A stretch of 27,728 nucleotides of DNA from Gemmiger_A avium (GCA_019114585.1 DXFE01000032.1:1-27728), one strand, 5' to 3'. Numbered from the stretch's first letter, positions 7,133-14,782 are shown. Translations and numbers: made by a program. The notes: a model not told the origin generated them from the letters alone.

Positions 7133-8767
7133 TCAGGGGCGGGTATCCGGGTCGCCGCCTTGGGCCAGGCGGGCGGCCCAGGCCAGCACCCGGGCCATGG
7201 GGATGTTCTCCCGGGCCATGGCCAGCACCCGCTCCTTTTGTTCCGGCGGGCAGAACCGCTTGACCCGGGCCCAGAGCATCTCGCCGGTAAAGCGGCCGTC
7301 GTAGGCAAAGGGCACCGCGTCGCAGGTGGCCTGGTACCAGTCCAGCATGGCCAGCCGCAGCTGGGCCAGAACCTCCGCCAGCGCCGGGTCGGCAATGCGG
7401 TTGACGGTTTCGTGGGGGTCGGTTTCCAGATCGAACAGCTGGTCCTCCTCATACAGGCGGCGCACATACTTGTAGCGTTCGGTGCGCAGCATGGTGGCCT
7501 TGCCGTGGGCCACGTCGTCCTCCTGGGCCTTGAGCCGGGGATAGTACTCGTTGGCGGGCTGCACCCCCTCGGGGCCGTTGGCGTGGCTCTCGTCGCAGTG
7601 CACCTCGCCCGCCAGGCGGCCGCCCTCGCAGCAGGCGTAGGGGCGCAGCGGCGCGGCCGGGTCGGCCAGGCTGGCCCGCAGGCTGCGGCCGAAGTGGGTA
7701 TGGTCCGGGGCCACCCCCGCCAGATCCATCACGGTGGCGTACACGTCCACCAGTTCGGCCAGGCCGTCCCGCACACCGGGCACCAGGGATACACCTTTCG
7801 GCGGCTTGATCAGCAGCGGCACCCGCACCAGATCCTCCGGGAAGGTATTCTGGCACTTTTCCGACAGGCCCGCCCGGCCCTGGTAATCCCCATGGTCGCT
7901 GAAAAAGAAGATGGCGCAGTCGTCGTAGATACCGGCCTCTTTGAGGCCGTCGCACAGGCGGCGGAACTGCTCGTCCACCTTTTTGCACATGGCGGCGTAG
8001 CAGGCCCGCAGCTCATCCCAGTCGGCTTCGGTGTAGGCCTGCATGCCCTGGCCCTGGCGGATCAGGGTCTCGATGCGGGGTTCGCCCTCCACCGGCCCGG
8101 CGGGGCAGCGGGGCGGCAGGGCCGACCGGTCGATGGCGGAGAAATACGGCTCCTCCGCCTGGTAGGGCGGGTGGGGCCATATGAGCCCCAGGAACATACA
8201 CAGGGGCTTGTCCCCGGGCACCGGGGTGCGGATGCGGCGCAGGGCGGCGTCCACGATCTGGTCGTCCTCGCTGTAGTTGCGGCCCCGGCCGTCGGTTTTC
8301 AGGCGGCCCTTGCAGTGGCTGAAATAGTCCTTGCCGCCCGGCTCGCCCCGGGGATTCTCCCGCTCCGGGCCGGGGGCGGGGGGCTCGTCGCCCCCGTAGA
8401 ACACCTCGTCTGCATGGCGGGCAAAGGCGTCCGGGTCCTGCCCGGGCAGAAAGTCGTTGCGGGCGTTCATCCACACATGGTAGCCGGCGGCTTTCAGTTC
8501 GCTGAACAGGCTGCTCTCCTCCCCGTGCAGCATATACCGCATGGTACGGTGGCCGTGCACATGGGGGTACTGCCCGGTGAGAAAACTGCACCGGCTGGGC
8601 ACACAGACCGGGTTCTGGCAATAGGCATGCCGGTAGCTGGCCGCCTGCCCGGCCGCCAGCGCGTCCAGAAAGGGGGTCTGGGCGGCGGGGTTTTCTCCCA
8701 GATGAGCCAGGGCGTCCGCCCGCATCTGGTCCGGGTTGAACAGGATGATATGGGGTCGTTTGGCCAT
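7133..8767 (-). CDS. Sulfatase, Cys-type, without signal peptide
   Basis: A 544-residue type I sulfatase. The maturation motif is C55-V-P-S-R in QNPVCVPSRCSFLTGQYP; the Cys must be converted to formylglycine by an anaerobic sulfatase-maturating radical SAM enzyme, which is not in this window. Metal-binding stretches FNPDQMRAD at residues 10-18 and FFFSDHGDYQG in the second half are in place. There is no signal peptide, so it should act in the cytoplasm on an imported sulfated compound, probably a sulfated sugar given the neighbours. It follows the isomerase-family gene by 17 bases with its own AGGAG site and is the last gene before a strong terminator. The exact substrate class cannot be read from sequence. 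Confidence 0.9.
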   Translation of the reverse strand: MAKRPHIILFNPDQMRADALAHLGENPAAQTPFLDALAAGQAASYRHAYCQNPVCVPSRCSFLTGQYPHVHGHRTMRYMLHGEESSLFSELKAAGYHVWMNARNDFLPGQDPDAFARHADEVFYGGDEPPAPGPERENPRGEPGGKDYFSHCKGRLKTDGRGRNYSEDDQIVDAALRRIRTPVPGDKPLCMFLGLIWPHPPYQAEEPYFSAIDRSALPPRCPAGPVEGEPRIETLIRQGQGMQAYTEADWDELRACYAAMCKKVDEQFRRLCDGLKEAGIYDDCAIFFFSDHGDYQGRAGLSEKCQNTFPEDLVRVPLLIKPPKGVSLVPGVRDGLAELVDVYATVMDLAGVAPDHTHFGRSLRASLADPAAPLRPYACCEGGRLAGEVHCDESHANGPEGVQPANEYYPRLKAQEDDVAHGKATMLRTERYKYVRRLYEEDQLFDLETDPHETVNRIADPALAEVLAQLRLAMLDWYQATCDAVPFAYDGRFTGEMLWARVKRFCPPEQKERVLAMARENIPMARVLAWAARLAQGGDPDTRP

Positions 8768-8784
8768 GGCCGTGCTCCTTTCCT

Positions 8785-10053
8785 TTACGCGCCGGGCTTG
8801 CCCAGGGCGCGGAACATCCAGCCCTTGTAGGCCTCCACGCCGGGCTGGTCAAAGGGGTTCACCCCCAGCAGTTCGGCGGACAGGTAGCAGGCAAACTGGA
8901 AGAAGTAGAACAGCCCGCCCAGGTTTTCCTCGTCCACCCGGTCGATGGTCAGGGTCACACAGGGCAGGGTGGCGCTGTGGGCGGTGCGGGTGGCGGCAAA
9001 GGCGGCCCGGTTCAGGTCCTCGAAGTCCTTGTCGTCCAGATAACCGAAGCCGTCCTCCACCCCGTCGGGCGCCAGGGACAGGGACGCCTGCTGCTCCTTC
9101 ACGTTCAGGAAGGTCTCAAACAGGATATGGGTGCCGTCCTGGATAAACTGGCCCAGGCTGTGCAGCTGTTCGCTGAATTCGCCGGTCACCGGCAGCAGGC
9201 CCCGGCCGTCCTTGCCCTCGCTCTCGGCAAACAGCTGTTCCCACCATTTGAACAGGCCCTTCATGCGGGGCTCAAAGCAGCTGAGCAGTTCGGCCCGGTA
9301 GCCCTTCTGCCACAGCAGGTAGCGCAGCGCGGCGTACTGCAGAGTGGGGTTTTCGTCGGCGGGCAGGCGGCGCAGGGCGGCGGCCATCTTCTCCGCGCCC
9401 CGGCACAGGGCGGCCACATCCGCGCCGGCGGCGGCCATGGGCACCAGATGCACCGGGCTCAGGGCGGTGAACCGGCCCCCGATCGGCTCCGGGAAAGGCA
9501 GGAAGGTATACCCCTGTTCCTTGGCCAGCCTCTCCAGCGAACTGCCGGGGGTGCCGGTGCAGAGGATGCGGCGGGCGGCTTCCTGCTTGCCGTAGCGGTC
9601 GGTCAGCCAGCGGCGCAGCACCCGGAAGGAGGCGCCGGGCTCCAGCGTTTCAAAGTTTTTGGCGATGCAGTCGATCACCGGGCTGCGGCCCTCCAGCTGG
9701 GCCAGCATCCGGTTCATGGCGTGGGGGCTGAGGGTGTTGCCCGCCCAGACGATCCGCATGCCGCCGGGCAGGTCCAGCGCCTCCACCACGGTGCGGGCGG
9801 CGTTGTTGCTGCCGCCCACCCCGATCACCACAAAGGTATCGGCAAAACCGCGCAGCTGCTGCGCCAGGGCGGCGGCCCGGCCGGCCCAGTCCTGCCCGCC
9901 CCAGAGGGTGGGATCCAGCCAGCCCAGGCTGTCGGCATAGCGTTCCTCGCCGGCCTGGGCGCGGGCCAGCACCGGGGCGGCTTCGGCGGCCGCGGCCTGC
10001 CATTCGGCCGGGGTAACGGCGCCGGTCTGATCGGTCAGTTCCAATGTAAGCAT
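8785..10053 (-). CDS. pgi: Glucose-6-phosphate isomerase family protein with divergent phosphate loop
   Basis: A 422-residue SIS-fold isomerase. Family blocks are clear: VIGVGGSNNAAR (77-87), EPIGGRFTALSP (around 190-200, with the conserved Arg194), FAESEGKDGRG with the putative catalytic Glu277, LHSLGQFIQDG, and NPFDQPGVEAYK near the C-terminus with the Schiff-base-side Lys. The loop that in canonical enzymes reads SKTxTTxE and clamps the substrate phosphate reads AKNFETLEP (131-139), changing Ser to Ala and Thr to Asn while keeping the later Thr and Glu. It lies between a ROK regulator and a cytosolic sulfatase in one operon. It may be a catabolic paralogue acting on a modified hexose rather than the glycolytic enzyme; this is inference. 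Confidence 0.8.
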   Translation of the reverse strand: MLTLELTDQTGAVTPAEWQAAAAEAAPVLARAQAGEERYADSLGWLDPTLWGGQDWAGRAAALAQQLRGFADTFVVIGVGGSNNAARTVVEALDLPGGMRIVWAGNTLSPHAMNRMLAQLEGRSPVIDCIAKNFETLEPGASFRVLRRWLTDRYGKQEAARRILCTGTPGSSLERLAKEQGYTFLPFPEPIGGRFTALSPVHLVPMAAAGADVAALCRGAEKMAAALRRLPADENPTLQYAALRYLLWQKGYRAELLSCFEPRMKGLFKWWEQLFAESEGKDGRGLLPVTGEFSEQLHSLGQFIQDGTHILFETFLNVKEQQASLSLAPDGVEDGFGYLDDKDFEDLNRAAFAATRTAHSATLPCVTLTIDRVDEENLGGLFYFFQFACYLSAELLGVNPFDQPGVEAYKGWMFRALGKPGA

Positions 10054-10097
10054 GGTGTTCTCCTTTCGGCTGGGGGAGGGGAACCCTCCCGGTGTTA

Positions 10098-10113
10098 TTT
10101 CTTAAAAGTTTTA
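10098..10113 (-). promoter_or_regulatory. Shared 16-bp motif upstream of the isomerase gene (candidate ROK operator)
   Basis: The minus strand reads TAAAACTTTTAAGAAA, 45 bases upstream of the isomerase start. 14 of 16 bases match the copy upstream of the ROK gene at 11382-11397, in the same orientation. AT-rich operators upstream of target genes are common for ROK repressors. Confidence 0.5.
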
Positions 10114-10132
10114 CATAATTCAGAAAACGCGG

Positions 10133-10150
10133 CCCCCGCCGGAGCGGGGG
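10133..10150 (-). terminator. Weak hairpin after the ROK gene
   Basis: CCCCCGC (10133-10139) pairs with GCGGGGG (10144-10150). On the minus strand it is followed by CCGCGTTTTCTG, so it may give partial termination between the ROK gene and the isomerase gene. Confidence 0.45.
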
Positions 10151-10156
10151 AAAGCG

Positions 10157-11356
10157 TCAGGCCAGCAGGGTATGGCGGATCACATGGGCGGCGGCGCCCA
10201 GCGCGCCGGTAAGCGGGGCGTCGGGCATAAATTCCACCGGGGCCTCCTGGGCCGACAGGCCGAACAGGTTGGCCCGCAGAACCTGCAAAAACCGTTCCCG
10301 GTGGGCGGCGGGGGCAAAGATGCGCCCGTCGGCGGCCAGCAGGTCGGGCCCGATGAAGTTGAACAGATTAGCGGCGGCCAGGCCCAGGGCCTCCACCGCC
10401 TCGTCCAGCAGGGCGGCCACGGCGGGGTCCTCGTCCCGCACCGCCAGCAGGTCGGCCATATCGGGGGCGCGCCCGGCCAGGCGGGCGGCCAGCGCGGGGG
10501 CTTTGCCCGCCGCCAGCAGGCCGGCGGCCCGGGCGGTGAGGGCGGCTTCGCCGGCCAACGCCTCCAGGCAGCCCCGCCGCCCGCAGCCCGGGCAGACCGG
10601 CCCGCCCGGCTGCAGAATGGTGTGGCCGATCTCCCCGGCGGTGGCCCGGGCGCCGGCCAGCAGGTCGTTGTGGATCATCAGCGGGCAGGCGATGCCCTTG
10701 GACACAAACAGGTAGGCAAAGGTGGCGGGGGCGGGTTCGCCGCTGAGCATATCCCGCCACAGCGCCCGCATCCGCACGTTGTTGTCCGCCCAGACCGGGC
10801 GGCCCAGGGCCTGGGCCAGATCGTCCGCCAGCGGGCGGCCGGTCCAGCTTTCCTGCAGGCCGGTGCGCAGCACGCCCCGGCTGCTCTCCACAAAGCCGGG
10901 CAGGCCGATCCCCACACCCAGCAGCCGCCCTTCCGGGGCAGCGGCGCAGAGGGGTTCCAGCAGGCGGGCGGTATCGGCCAGCATCTGGTTATAGTCGGCG
11001 GGGGGCGGCGGGCCCTGGGTCTGGCAGCGCACGGTGCCCCGCAGGTCGGTCAGGCAGGCGTGGGTGCCGTAGGGGCCCAGTTCCACCCCCACTGCAAAGC
11101 CCGCTTCCGGACGAAAATCCACCAGCATGGCGGGCCGCCCGCCCAGGCTGCCGGGGGCGGTCTCGTCCGGGGTTTCGGTGAGCAGGCCCTCCTCCAGCAT
11201 GGCGGCCACGCTGGTGGTGACGGTGGGCAGCGAGACCCCCAGTTCCCGCGCCAGACGGTTGCGGGCCACCGGCCCCTGCCGGTAGATGGCCCGGCGAAGC
11301 TGCCGCCGGTTCAGCGCCTTGATCTGGACCAGGCTGGCCCCTTTTTCGGTTTGCAT
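10157..11356 (-). CDS. ROK-family transcriptional regulator (NagC/XylR type)
   Basis: A 399-residue protein. A winged helix at about residues 14-65 (RQLRRAIYRQGPVARNRLAREL, with a SLPTVTTSVAAMLEEGLL recognition region) precedes a ROK sugar-kinase-like domain. The latter carries GVGIGLPGFV, the GEIGHTILQ block and the zinc motif CPGCGRRGCLEAL. Such proteins are usually repressors released by a sugar or sugar phosphate. It is the first gene of a three-gene minus-strand set (regulator, isomerase-like protein, sulfatase), and the 16-bp motif shared by its own leader and the isomerase leader suggests autoregulation. The start at 11356 follows GGAAAGGAA. Confidence 0.9.
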   Translation of the reverse strand: MQTEKGASLVQIKALNRRQLRRAIYRQGPVARNRLARELGVSLPTVTTSVAAMLEEGLLTETPDETAPGSLGGRPAMLVDFRPEAGFAVGVELGPYGTHACLTDLRGTVRCQTQGPPPPADYNQMLADTARLLEPLCAAAPEGRLLGVGIGLPGFVESSRGVLRTGLQESWTGRPLADDLAQALGRPVWADNNVRMRALWRDMLSGEPAPATFAYLFVSKGIACPLMIHNDLLAGARATAGEIGHTILQPGGPVCPGCGRRGCLEALAGEAALTARAAGLLAAGKAPALAARLAGRAPDMADLLAVRDEDPAVAALLDEAVEALGLAAANLFNFIGPDLLAADGRIFAPAAHRERFLQVLRANLFGLSAQEAPVEFMPDAPLTGALGAAAHVIRHTLLA

Positions 11357-11381
11357 GGGCGGATTCCTTTCCTTTTGCAGG

Positions 11382-11397
11382 TTTCTTAAAAGCGTTA
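11382..11397 (-). promoter_or_regulatory. Shared 16-bp motif in the ROK gene leader (candidate operator)
   Basis: The minus strand reads TAACGCTTTTAAGAAA, just downstream of the predicted transcription start of the promoter at 11411-11439. A repressor bound here would block early elongation. Confidence 0.5.
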
Positions 11398-11410
11398 ACT
11401 ATCCGGTTTC

Positions 11411-11439
11411 AGCATACCATCTTCTTCGGCCTTGCGCAA
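11411..11439 (-). promoter_or_regulatory. Promoter of the ROK gene
   Basis: On the minus strand TTGCGC (11434-11439) is followed after 17 bases by TATGCT (11411-11416). The start codon is about 50 bases further on. Confidence 0.6.
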
Positions 11440-11535
11440 GCGGCATCCCGCACAAAACCCGGCGCAGATTTTCAGCATCTTGCCGGACAGCAAACGGCGG
11501 AGGCCCCGAGCCCCCGCTCAGCTTGTAGAAAAAAA

Positions 11536-11701
11536 CTCTCTCTTTTCTTACCGAAAGGGGAGAGGGGGTGGGAGAGGACCATCAGGGCCCTCTCCCACTT
11601 GTGATATTCCCGTTTTTTCTGCGAACAAAGCAGGAAAAACGGGGTTTCAGACTGTCGAAAAGACTTTTTCGACAGTCTGAGCGGGGGTCCCGGGCCCCCG
11701 C
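11536..11701. repeat. Structured intergenic repeat, copy A
   Basis: About 85% identical without gaps to 20138-20281 over 144 bases (my count by eye). It folds into successive hairpins: a polypyrimidine/polypurine stem (536-547 with 552-563 of the 11 kb block), GTGGGAGAGG with CCTCTCCCAC around the conserved loop ACCATCAGGG, a 14-bp stem at 11609-11643, a perfect 15-bp stem at 11647-11680, and GCGGGGG-CCCCCGC at 11681-11701. It begins just after the 3' end of the vWA gene on the minus strand and may end that transcript. The stretch 11440-11535 shows no further feature. Confidence 0.8.
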
Positions 11702-11714
11702 TGTTTATGCTCTG

Positions 11715-13103
11715 TCAGTTGCCGTCGCCGGGCACAAGGCCGCAGCAGCAGTAGTCGGTGTCAATGGGATGGGCGATGCACCGGGCTTTGAACCGGCGGG
11801 TCCCGCACAGGCTGTTGCGGCAGCTTCCGGAGAGGGTCAGATCCTCCGGCAGCACGAATTTGACGCACCGCACCAGCACATCCCGGCAGCCGGAACAGCT
11901 GTGGGCGGGCACGGTGATGGTCTTCATGCCGCGGGGGTGCTCGCCGCCGGCGCTGTCCAGTTCGGTCAGAATCACCGCCAGCGCCACCCGCCTGCCCGGG
12001 CAGACGTTCTTGACCGTCACGTCCAGCTGCAGGATGCGGCCCTGGGACTCCATCCACACCTCGCCCATGTCCACCTCCATGCAGTCCCGGCAGCTGTCCA
12101 TGGTCATCTCCACCGGGGTGGGGCAGGGTTCGGGCTTTACCACCATGCCGCACTCCACCTGCACGGTGGGGCTGGGGAACCGCACCCGGTTGCCCTCGTT
12201 GTCGTGGTAGGTGATGGAAGCGTTGACCTGCTTTTCGCCGCAGGTCTGGCCCACATGCCGGATGTAGAATTCCAGCACCGCGCCCTCGTTGCCGCTGACA
12301 CCCAGCTCCGGGATCTTCCACTGCAGGGTACCGGCGGCCACCGTCATGGCGGTGCCCCGGCTGGGCGGGGTGATACTGGTAATGATGAAATCGCTGTTGA
12401 CCACCTCGTCGATCACGATGCCGGTGGCGCCGGGATGGGCGATGTTCACCGCCAGGTCGCGGAACAGCTCTTCCAGTTCGCCCTCGTCGGGGGCAATCGC
12501 CACGTGGGCGGCGTTGGGGTCGGTGGCCCAGTCGTTCAGCGCGCCCAGGTCCAGCCCGTCGGAACCGGTCAGCCCGATGCAGTAGATGATGCAGCCGGCG
12601 GCGCGGGCGGCGGCGGCCACCGGGGCGGGCGGCGGGCCGGCGGTGGTGCGCCCGTCGGTGAACAGCACGATCACCTTGGCGTTGGCCGAGAGCGGGTCAA
12701 ACAGGCTCATGGCCCGGGAAAAGGCGTCGGCGTGGTTGGTGTCGCCGCCGGCGGTCAGGCCATCCACGGCGCTTTTCAGCGCGCTGACCGAGGTGACCAG
12801 CGCAATGTCGGTGGTGGCGGTGTCGGCAAAGCTCACCACCCCGATCCGGCTGCCGCCCCCGATGTGGCCGTCGGCGGCGCTGTCGGTGGCCCGGTCCAGG
12901 ATGTCGATGAACTCCTTGGCGCCCGCCTTCATGCTGGCCAGGGGCGAACCGGCCATGCTGCCGGAACGGTCCAGCACCAGCAGGATGTCGGTGGGGTTCT
13001 CGGTGATGTCCGGCGCGGCAGCCAGGGCCAGGGTCACCTTGAGGGTGCCGTCGCAGTCCAGGCTGGCGGCGCTGACCTGCTTGTTGGAACTTGTGATTCC
13101 CAT
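11715..13103 (-). CDS. von Willebrand factor A domain protein with Cys-rich C-terminus
   Basis: A 462-residue protein. A short N-terminal strand region leads into a vWA domain from about residue 37 with an intact MIDAS motif DRSGS (45-49), GGDTNHADA and FTDGRTT. It is followed by a beta-sandwich-like segment and a C-terminal domain rich in cysteine: about 15 Cys in the last 160 residues, including DSCRDC, HSCSGC and a terminal YCCC. There is no signal peptide, transmembrane segment or LPXTG anchor. The start at 13103 is fixed by AGGAGGA upstream; the frame runs on upstream but opposite to the glycosyltransferase. The Cys-rich tail suggests a disulfide-linked surface or spore-coat/exosporium-type protein, which is inference. 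Confidence 0.82.
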   Translation of the reverse strand: MGITSSNKQVSAASLDCDGTLKVTLALAAAPDITENPTDILLVLDRSGSMAGSPLASMKAGAKEFIDILDRATDSAADGHIGGGSRIGVVSFADTATTDIALVTSVSALKSAVDGLTAGGDTNHADAFSRAMSLFDPLSANAKVIVLFTDGRTTAGPPPAPVAAAARAAGCIIYCIGLTGSDGLDLGALNDWATDPNAAHVAIAPDEGELEELFRDLAVNIAHPGATGIVIDEVVNSDFIITSITPPSRGTAMTVAAGTLQWKIPELGVSGNEGAVLEFYIRHVGQTCGEKQVNASITYHDNEGNRVRFPSPTVQVECGMVVKPEPCPTPVEMTMDSCRDCMEVDMGEVWMESQGRILQLDVTVKNVCPGRRVALAVILTELDSAGGEHPRGMKTITVPAHSCSGCRDVLVRCVKFVLPEDLTLSGSCRNSLCGTRRFKARCIAHPIDTDYCCCGLVPGDGN

Positions 13104-13173
13104 GGGATCTCCTCCTTTGTTCTGCGGGATGCGGGGGCGCGGGCCCCCGTGTGCCCATCCTATGCCGGCGGGG

Positions 13174-13198
13174 CCGGGGTGTGTGCCCCGCACCCCGG
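13174..13198. promoter_or_regulatory. Palindrome in the vWA/glycosyltransferase divergent region
   Basis: CCGGGGTG (13174-13181) pairs with CACCCCGG (13191-13198) and is embedded in a 130-bp GC-rich divergent region where I see no clear -10/-35 pair. It is a possible operator or leader hairpin. Confidence 0.3.
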
Positions 13199-13235
13199 CG
13201 GGGCGGTCGGCGTAGAGTGGAGGGGAGGTGATCCT

Positions 13236-14504
13236 TTGAAGACACGATTTGTTGTTTCGGTGGGGCTGGCCGGCGTGTGGCTGGCGGTCTCGCTGTACCT
13301 GGCCGCGGGCTGGGTACGGGCCATCGGCGGCGCGCTGCCGCCGGGGTATCTGTGGTGGGCGATCGGGGGCATGGCGCTGCTGCCGGGCTTTCTGATGAGC
13401 GCCATGTTCTTTTCCAACCTGCTGCACCGGCGCGCGCCCCGCCATCCCCGCACCGACGAGCCGGTGACCGTCATCCTCTGCGCCCGCAACGAGGAGACCA
13501 GCATCCCGCTGGCGATCCGGGCGCTGCGGCGGCAGCAGTACGCGGGGCACATCCACATCCTGGCGGTGGACAACGGCTCCACCGACGGCACCCGCCGGGC
13601 GATCCTGGCCCAGCAGGCGGCGGGCGGGCCGGGCTGCACGGTGGAATATGTGGCCTGCCCCGTCCCCGGCAAGGCCAACGCCCTGAACGCCGGGCTGGCG
13701 CGGGTGCGCACGCCCCATTTTCTCACAGTGGACGCGGACACCTGGGTGGAGGAAAACGCGGTGCAGCGGATCATGGACCACATCGTGGCCCGAAACAGCG
13801 CCTGCGTGGCGGGCAACCTGTTCGCGGCCAACGGGCGGGGTTCTTTCTGGGCCCGGATGCAGAACTACGACTATCTGCTGAGCATCGCGGCGGTGAAGCG
13901 GTTCCAGGGCAGCTACCGTTCCACCCTGGTGGCGCAGAGGGCGTTCAGCGCCTACAACACCGCCGAGGTACGGGCGGCGGGCGGCGGGCAGGATGTGATG
14001 GGGGAGGACATCGTGCTCGCCTACACCCTGCTGCAGAAAGGGCTGCCCTCCACCTACGAGCCCCGGGCGGTGGGCTACACCACCGTGCCGGACACCGCCG
14101 GCCGCCTGTACAGCCAGCGCCGCCGCTGGGCCACCGGCATGATCGAAGGGCTGCGGGCGGTGCATCCCTGGCAGCAGGGCACGGCGTATTCCCGGTATTT
14201 CACCACCGTGAACCTGGCGGTGATCTGGCTGGACCTGGCGTTTCTGTTCGGGTTTATCCCGGGGCTTTTGCTGGCGGTGTGCGGGTATCCCTATCTGGTG
14301 GGGCCGCTGACCCTGTTCACGGCGGCCATGTGCCTGGTGCTGTATCTGAGCATGTACCGGTACCAGCGGCGGCTGGACATCCCGTTCCGCAACAGCCTGA
14401 CCGGGCTGGTGGGCTTTATGCTGCTGTTCCAGGCAATCCAGAGCACCGCCGCGCTGCACGGCTATCTGACCGGCCTGGCGAATCGAAAGGAGGCATGGAA
14501 ATGA
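13236..14504 (+). CDS. GT2 family glycosyltransferase, processive polysaccharide-synthase type
   Basis: A 422-residue membrane enzyme. Two N-terminal transmembrane segments (about 5-27 and 37-58) precede a GT2 catalytic domain with CARNEETSI, DNGSTDGT, the metal-binding D166-A-D168, GED at 256-258 and QRRRW at 294-298. Three C-terminal transmembrane segments follow. The order D, DxD, GED, Q..RW is that of processive beta-glycan synthases such as PgaC/IcaA and hyaluronan synthase, using a nucleotide sugar at the cytoplasmic face. The start is a TTG at 13236, chosen because AGGGGAGGTGAT lies just upstream and the protein then begins at the first membrane helix. It overlaps the next gene by ATGA. 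Confidence 0.85.
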   Translation: MKTRFVVSVGLAGVWLAVSLYLAAGWVRAIGGALPPGYLWWAIGGMALLPGFLMSAMFFSNLLHRRAPRHPRTDEPVTVILCARNEETSIPLAIRALRRQQYAGHIHILAVDNGSTDGTRRAILAQQAAGGPGCTVEYVACPVPGKANALNAGLARVRTPHFLTVDADTWVEENAVQRIMDHIVARNSACVAGNLFAANGRGSFWARMQNYDYLLSIAAVKRFQGSYRSTLVAQRAFSAYNTAEVRAAGGGQDVMGEDIVLAYTLLQKGLPSTYEPRAVGYTTVPDTAGRLYSQRRRWATGMIEGLRAVHPWQQGTAYSRYFTTVNLAVIWLDLAFLFGFIPGLLLAVCGYPYLVGPLTLFTAAMCLVLYLSMYRYQRRLDIPFRNSLTGLVGFMLLFQAIQSTAALHGYLTGLANRKEAWK

Positions 14505-14659
14505 AGTGGGGCAATCTGTTGTTTGCGCTGGGGGTGGCGGCGGCCATCCTGGCGGTGACCGCGCTGCTGCTGGTATACATCCGCCGGGGTGAGGCGGAGG
14601 CGCCGCCCTCTGCGGCGCCGGCGGCGGCCATGCTGGCCGCACCGGGAGATTTCACTTGA
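14501..14659 (+). CDS. Small single-pass membrane protein coupled to the glycosyltransferase
   Basis: 52 residues starting MKWGNLLFALGVAAAILA: one transmembrane helix (about 5-26), a short basic stretch YIRRGE and an Ala/Pro-rich tail. The ATG overlaps the stop of the glycosyltransferase (ATGA) and is preceded by AAAGGAGG at a spacing of seven, so translation is coupled and the reading frame is credible. It may be an accessory subunit of the synthase, analogous in position but not in sequence to PgaD/IcaD. I recognise no family. Confidence 0.65.
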   Translation: MKWGNLLFALGVAAAILAVTALLLVYIRRGEAEAPPSAAPAAAMLAAPGDFT

Positions 14660-14684
14660 CATTTGCACGGGATTCCGATACAGT
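14656..14684 (+). promoter_or_regulatory. Promoter upstream of the MATE gene
   Basis: TTGACA (14656-14661) is followed after 17 bases by TACAGT (14679-14684); a TATATT overlaps just downstream. It begins inside the stop codon of the small membrane protein gene. Confidence 0.65.
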
Positions 14685-14719
14685 ATATTTGTGCGAATAC
14701 GCGCTTCGTTTGATACATT

Positions 14720-14755
14720 ATCGCCAACAAGTGTATGCTTGCTGGCGATTTTTTT
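14720..14755 (+). terminator. Intrinsic terminator in the leader of the MATE gene (attenuator candidate)
   Basis: A 12-position stem with one mismatch (14720-14731 with 14738-14749) is followed directly by seven T residues. It sits between the promoter at 14656-14684 and the MATE start at 14783, so initiation here would give a transcript of only about 60 bases unless the terminator is overridden. Confidence 0.78.
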
Positions 14756-14782
14756 GCGCCGTGGAGGGGGCAGACTGAAAAT

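Noticed and set aside
11568..11690. A peptide frame conserved between the two structured repeats (GEDHQGPLPL...)
   Set aside because: The frame is kept only because the repeats align without gaps. Substitutions follow hairpin pairing rather than codon positions, and there is no proper start with a binding site.
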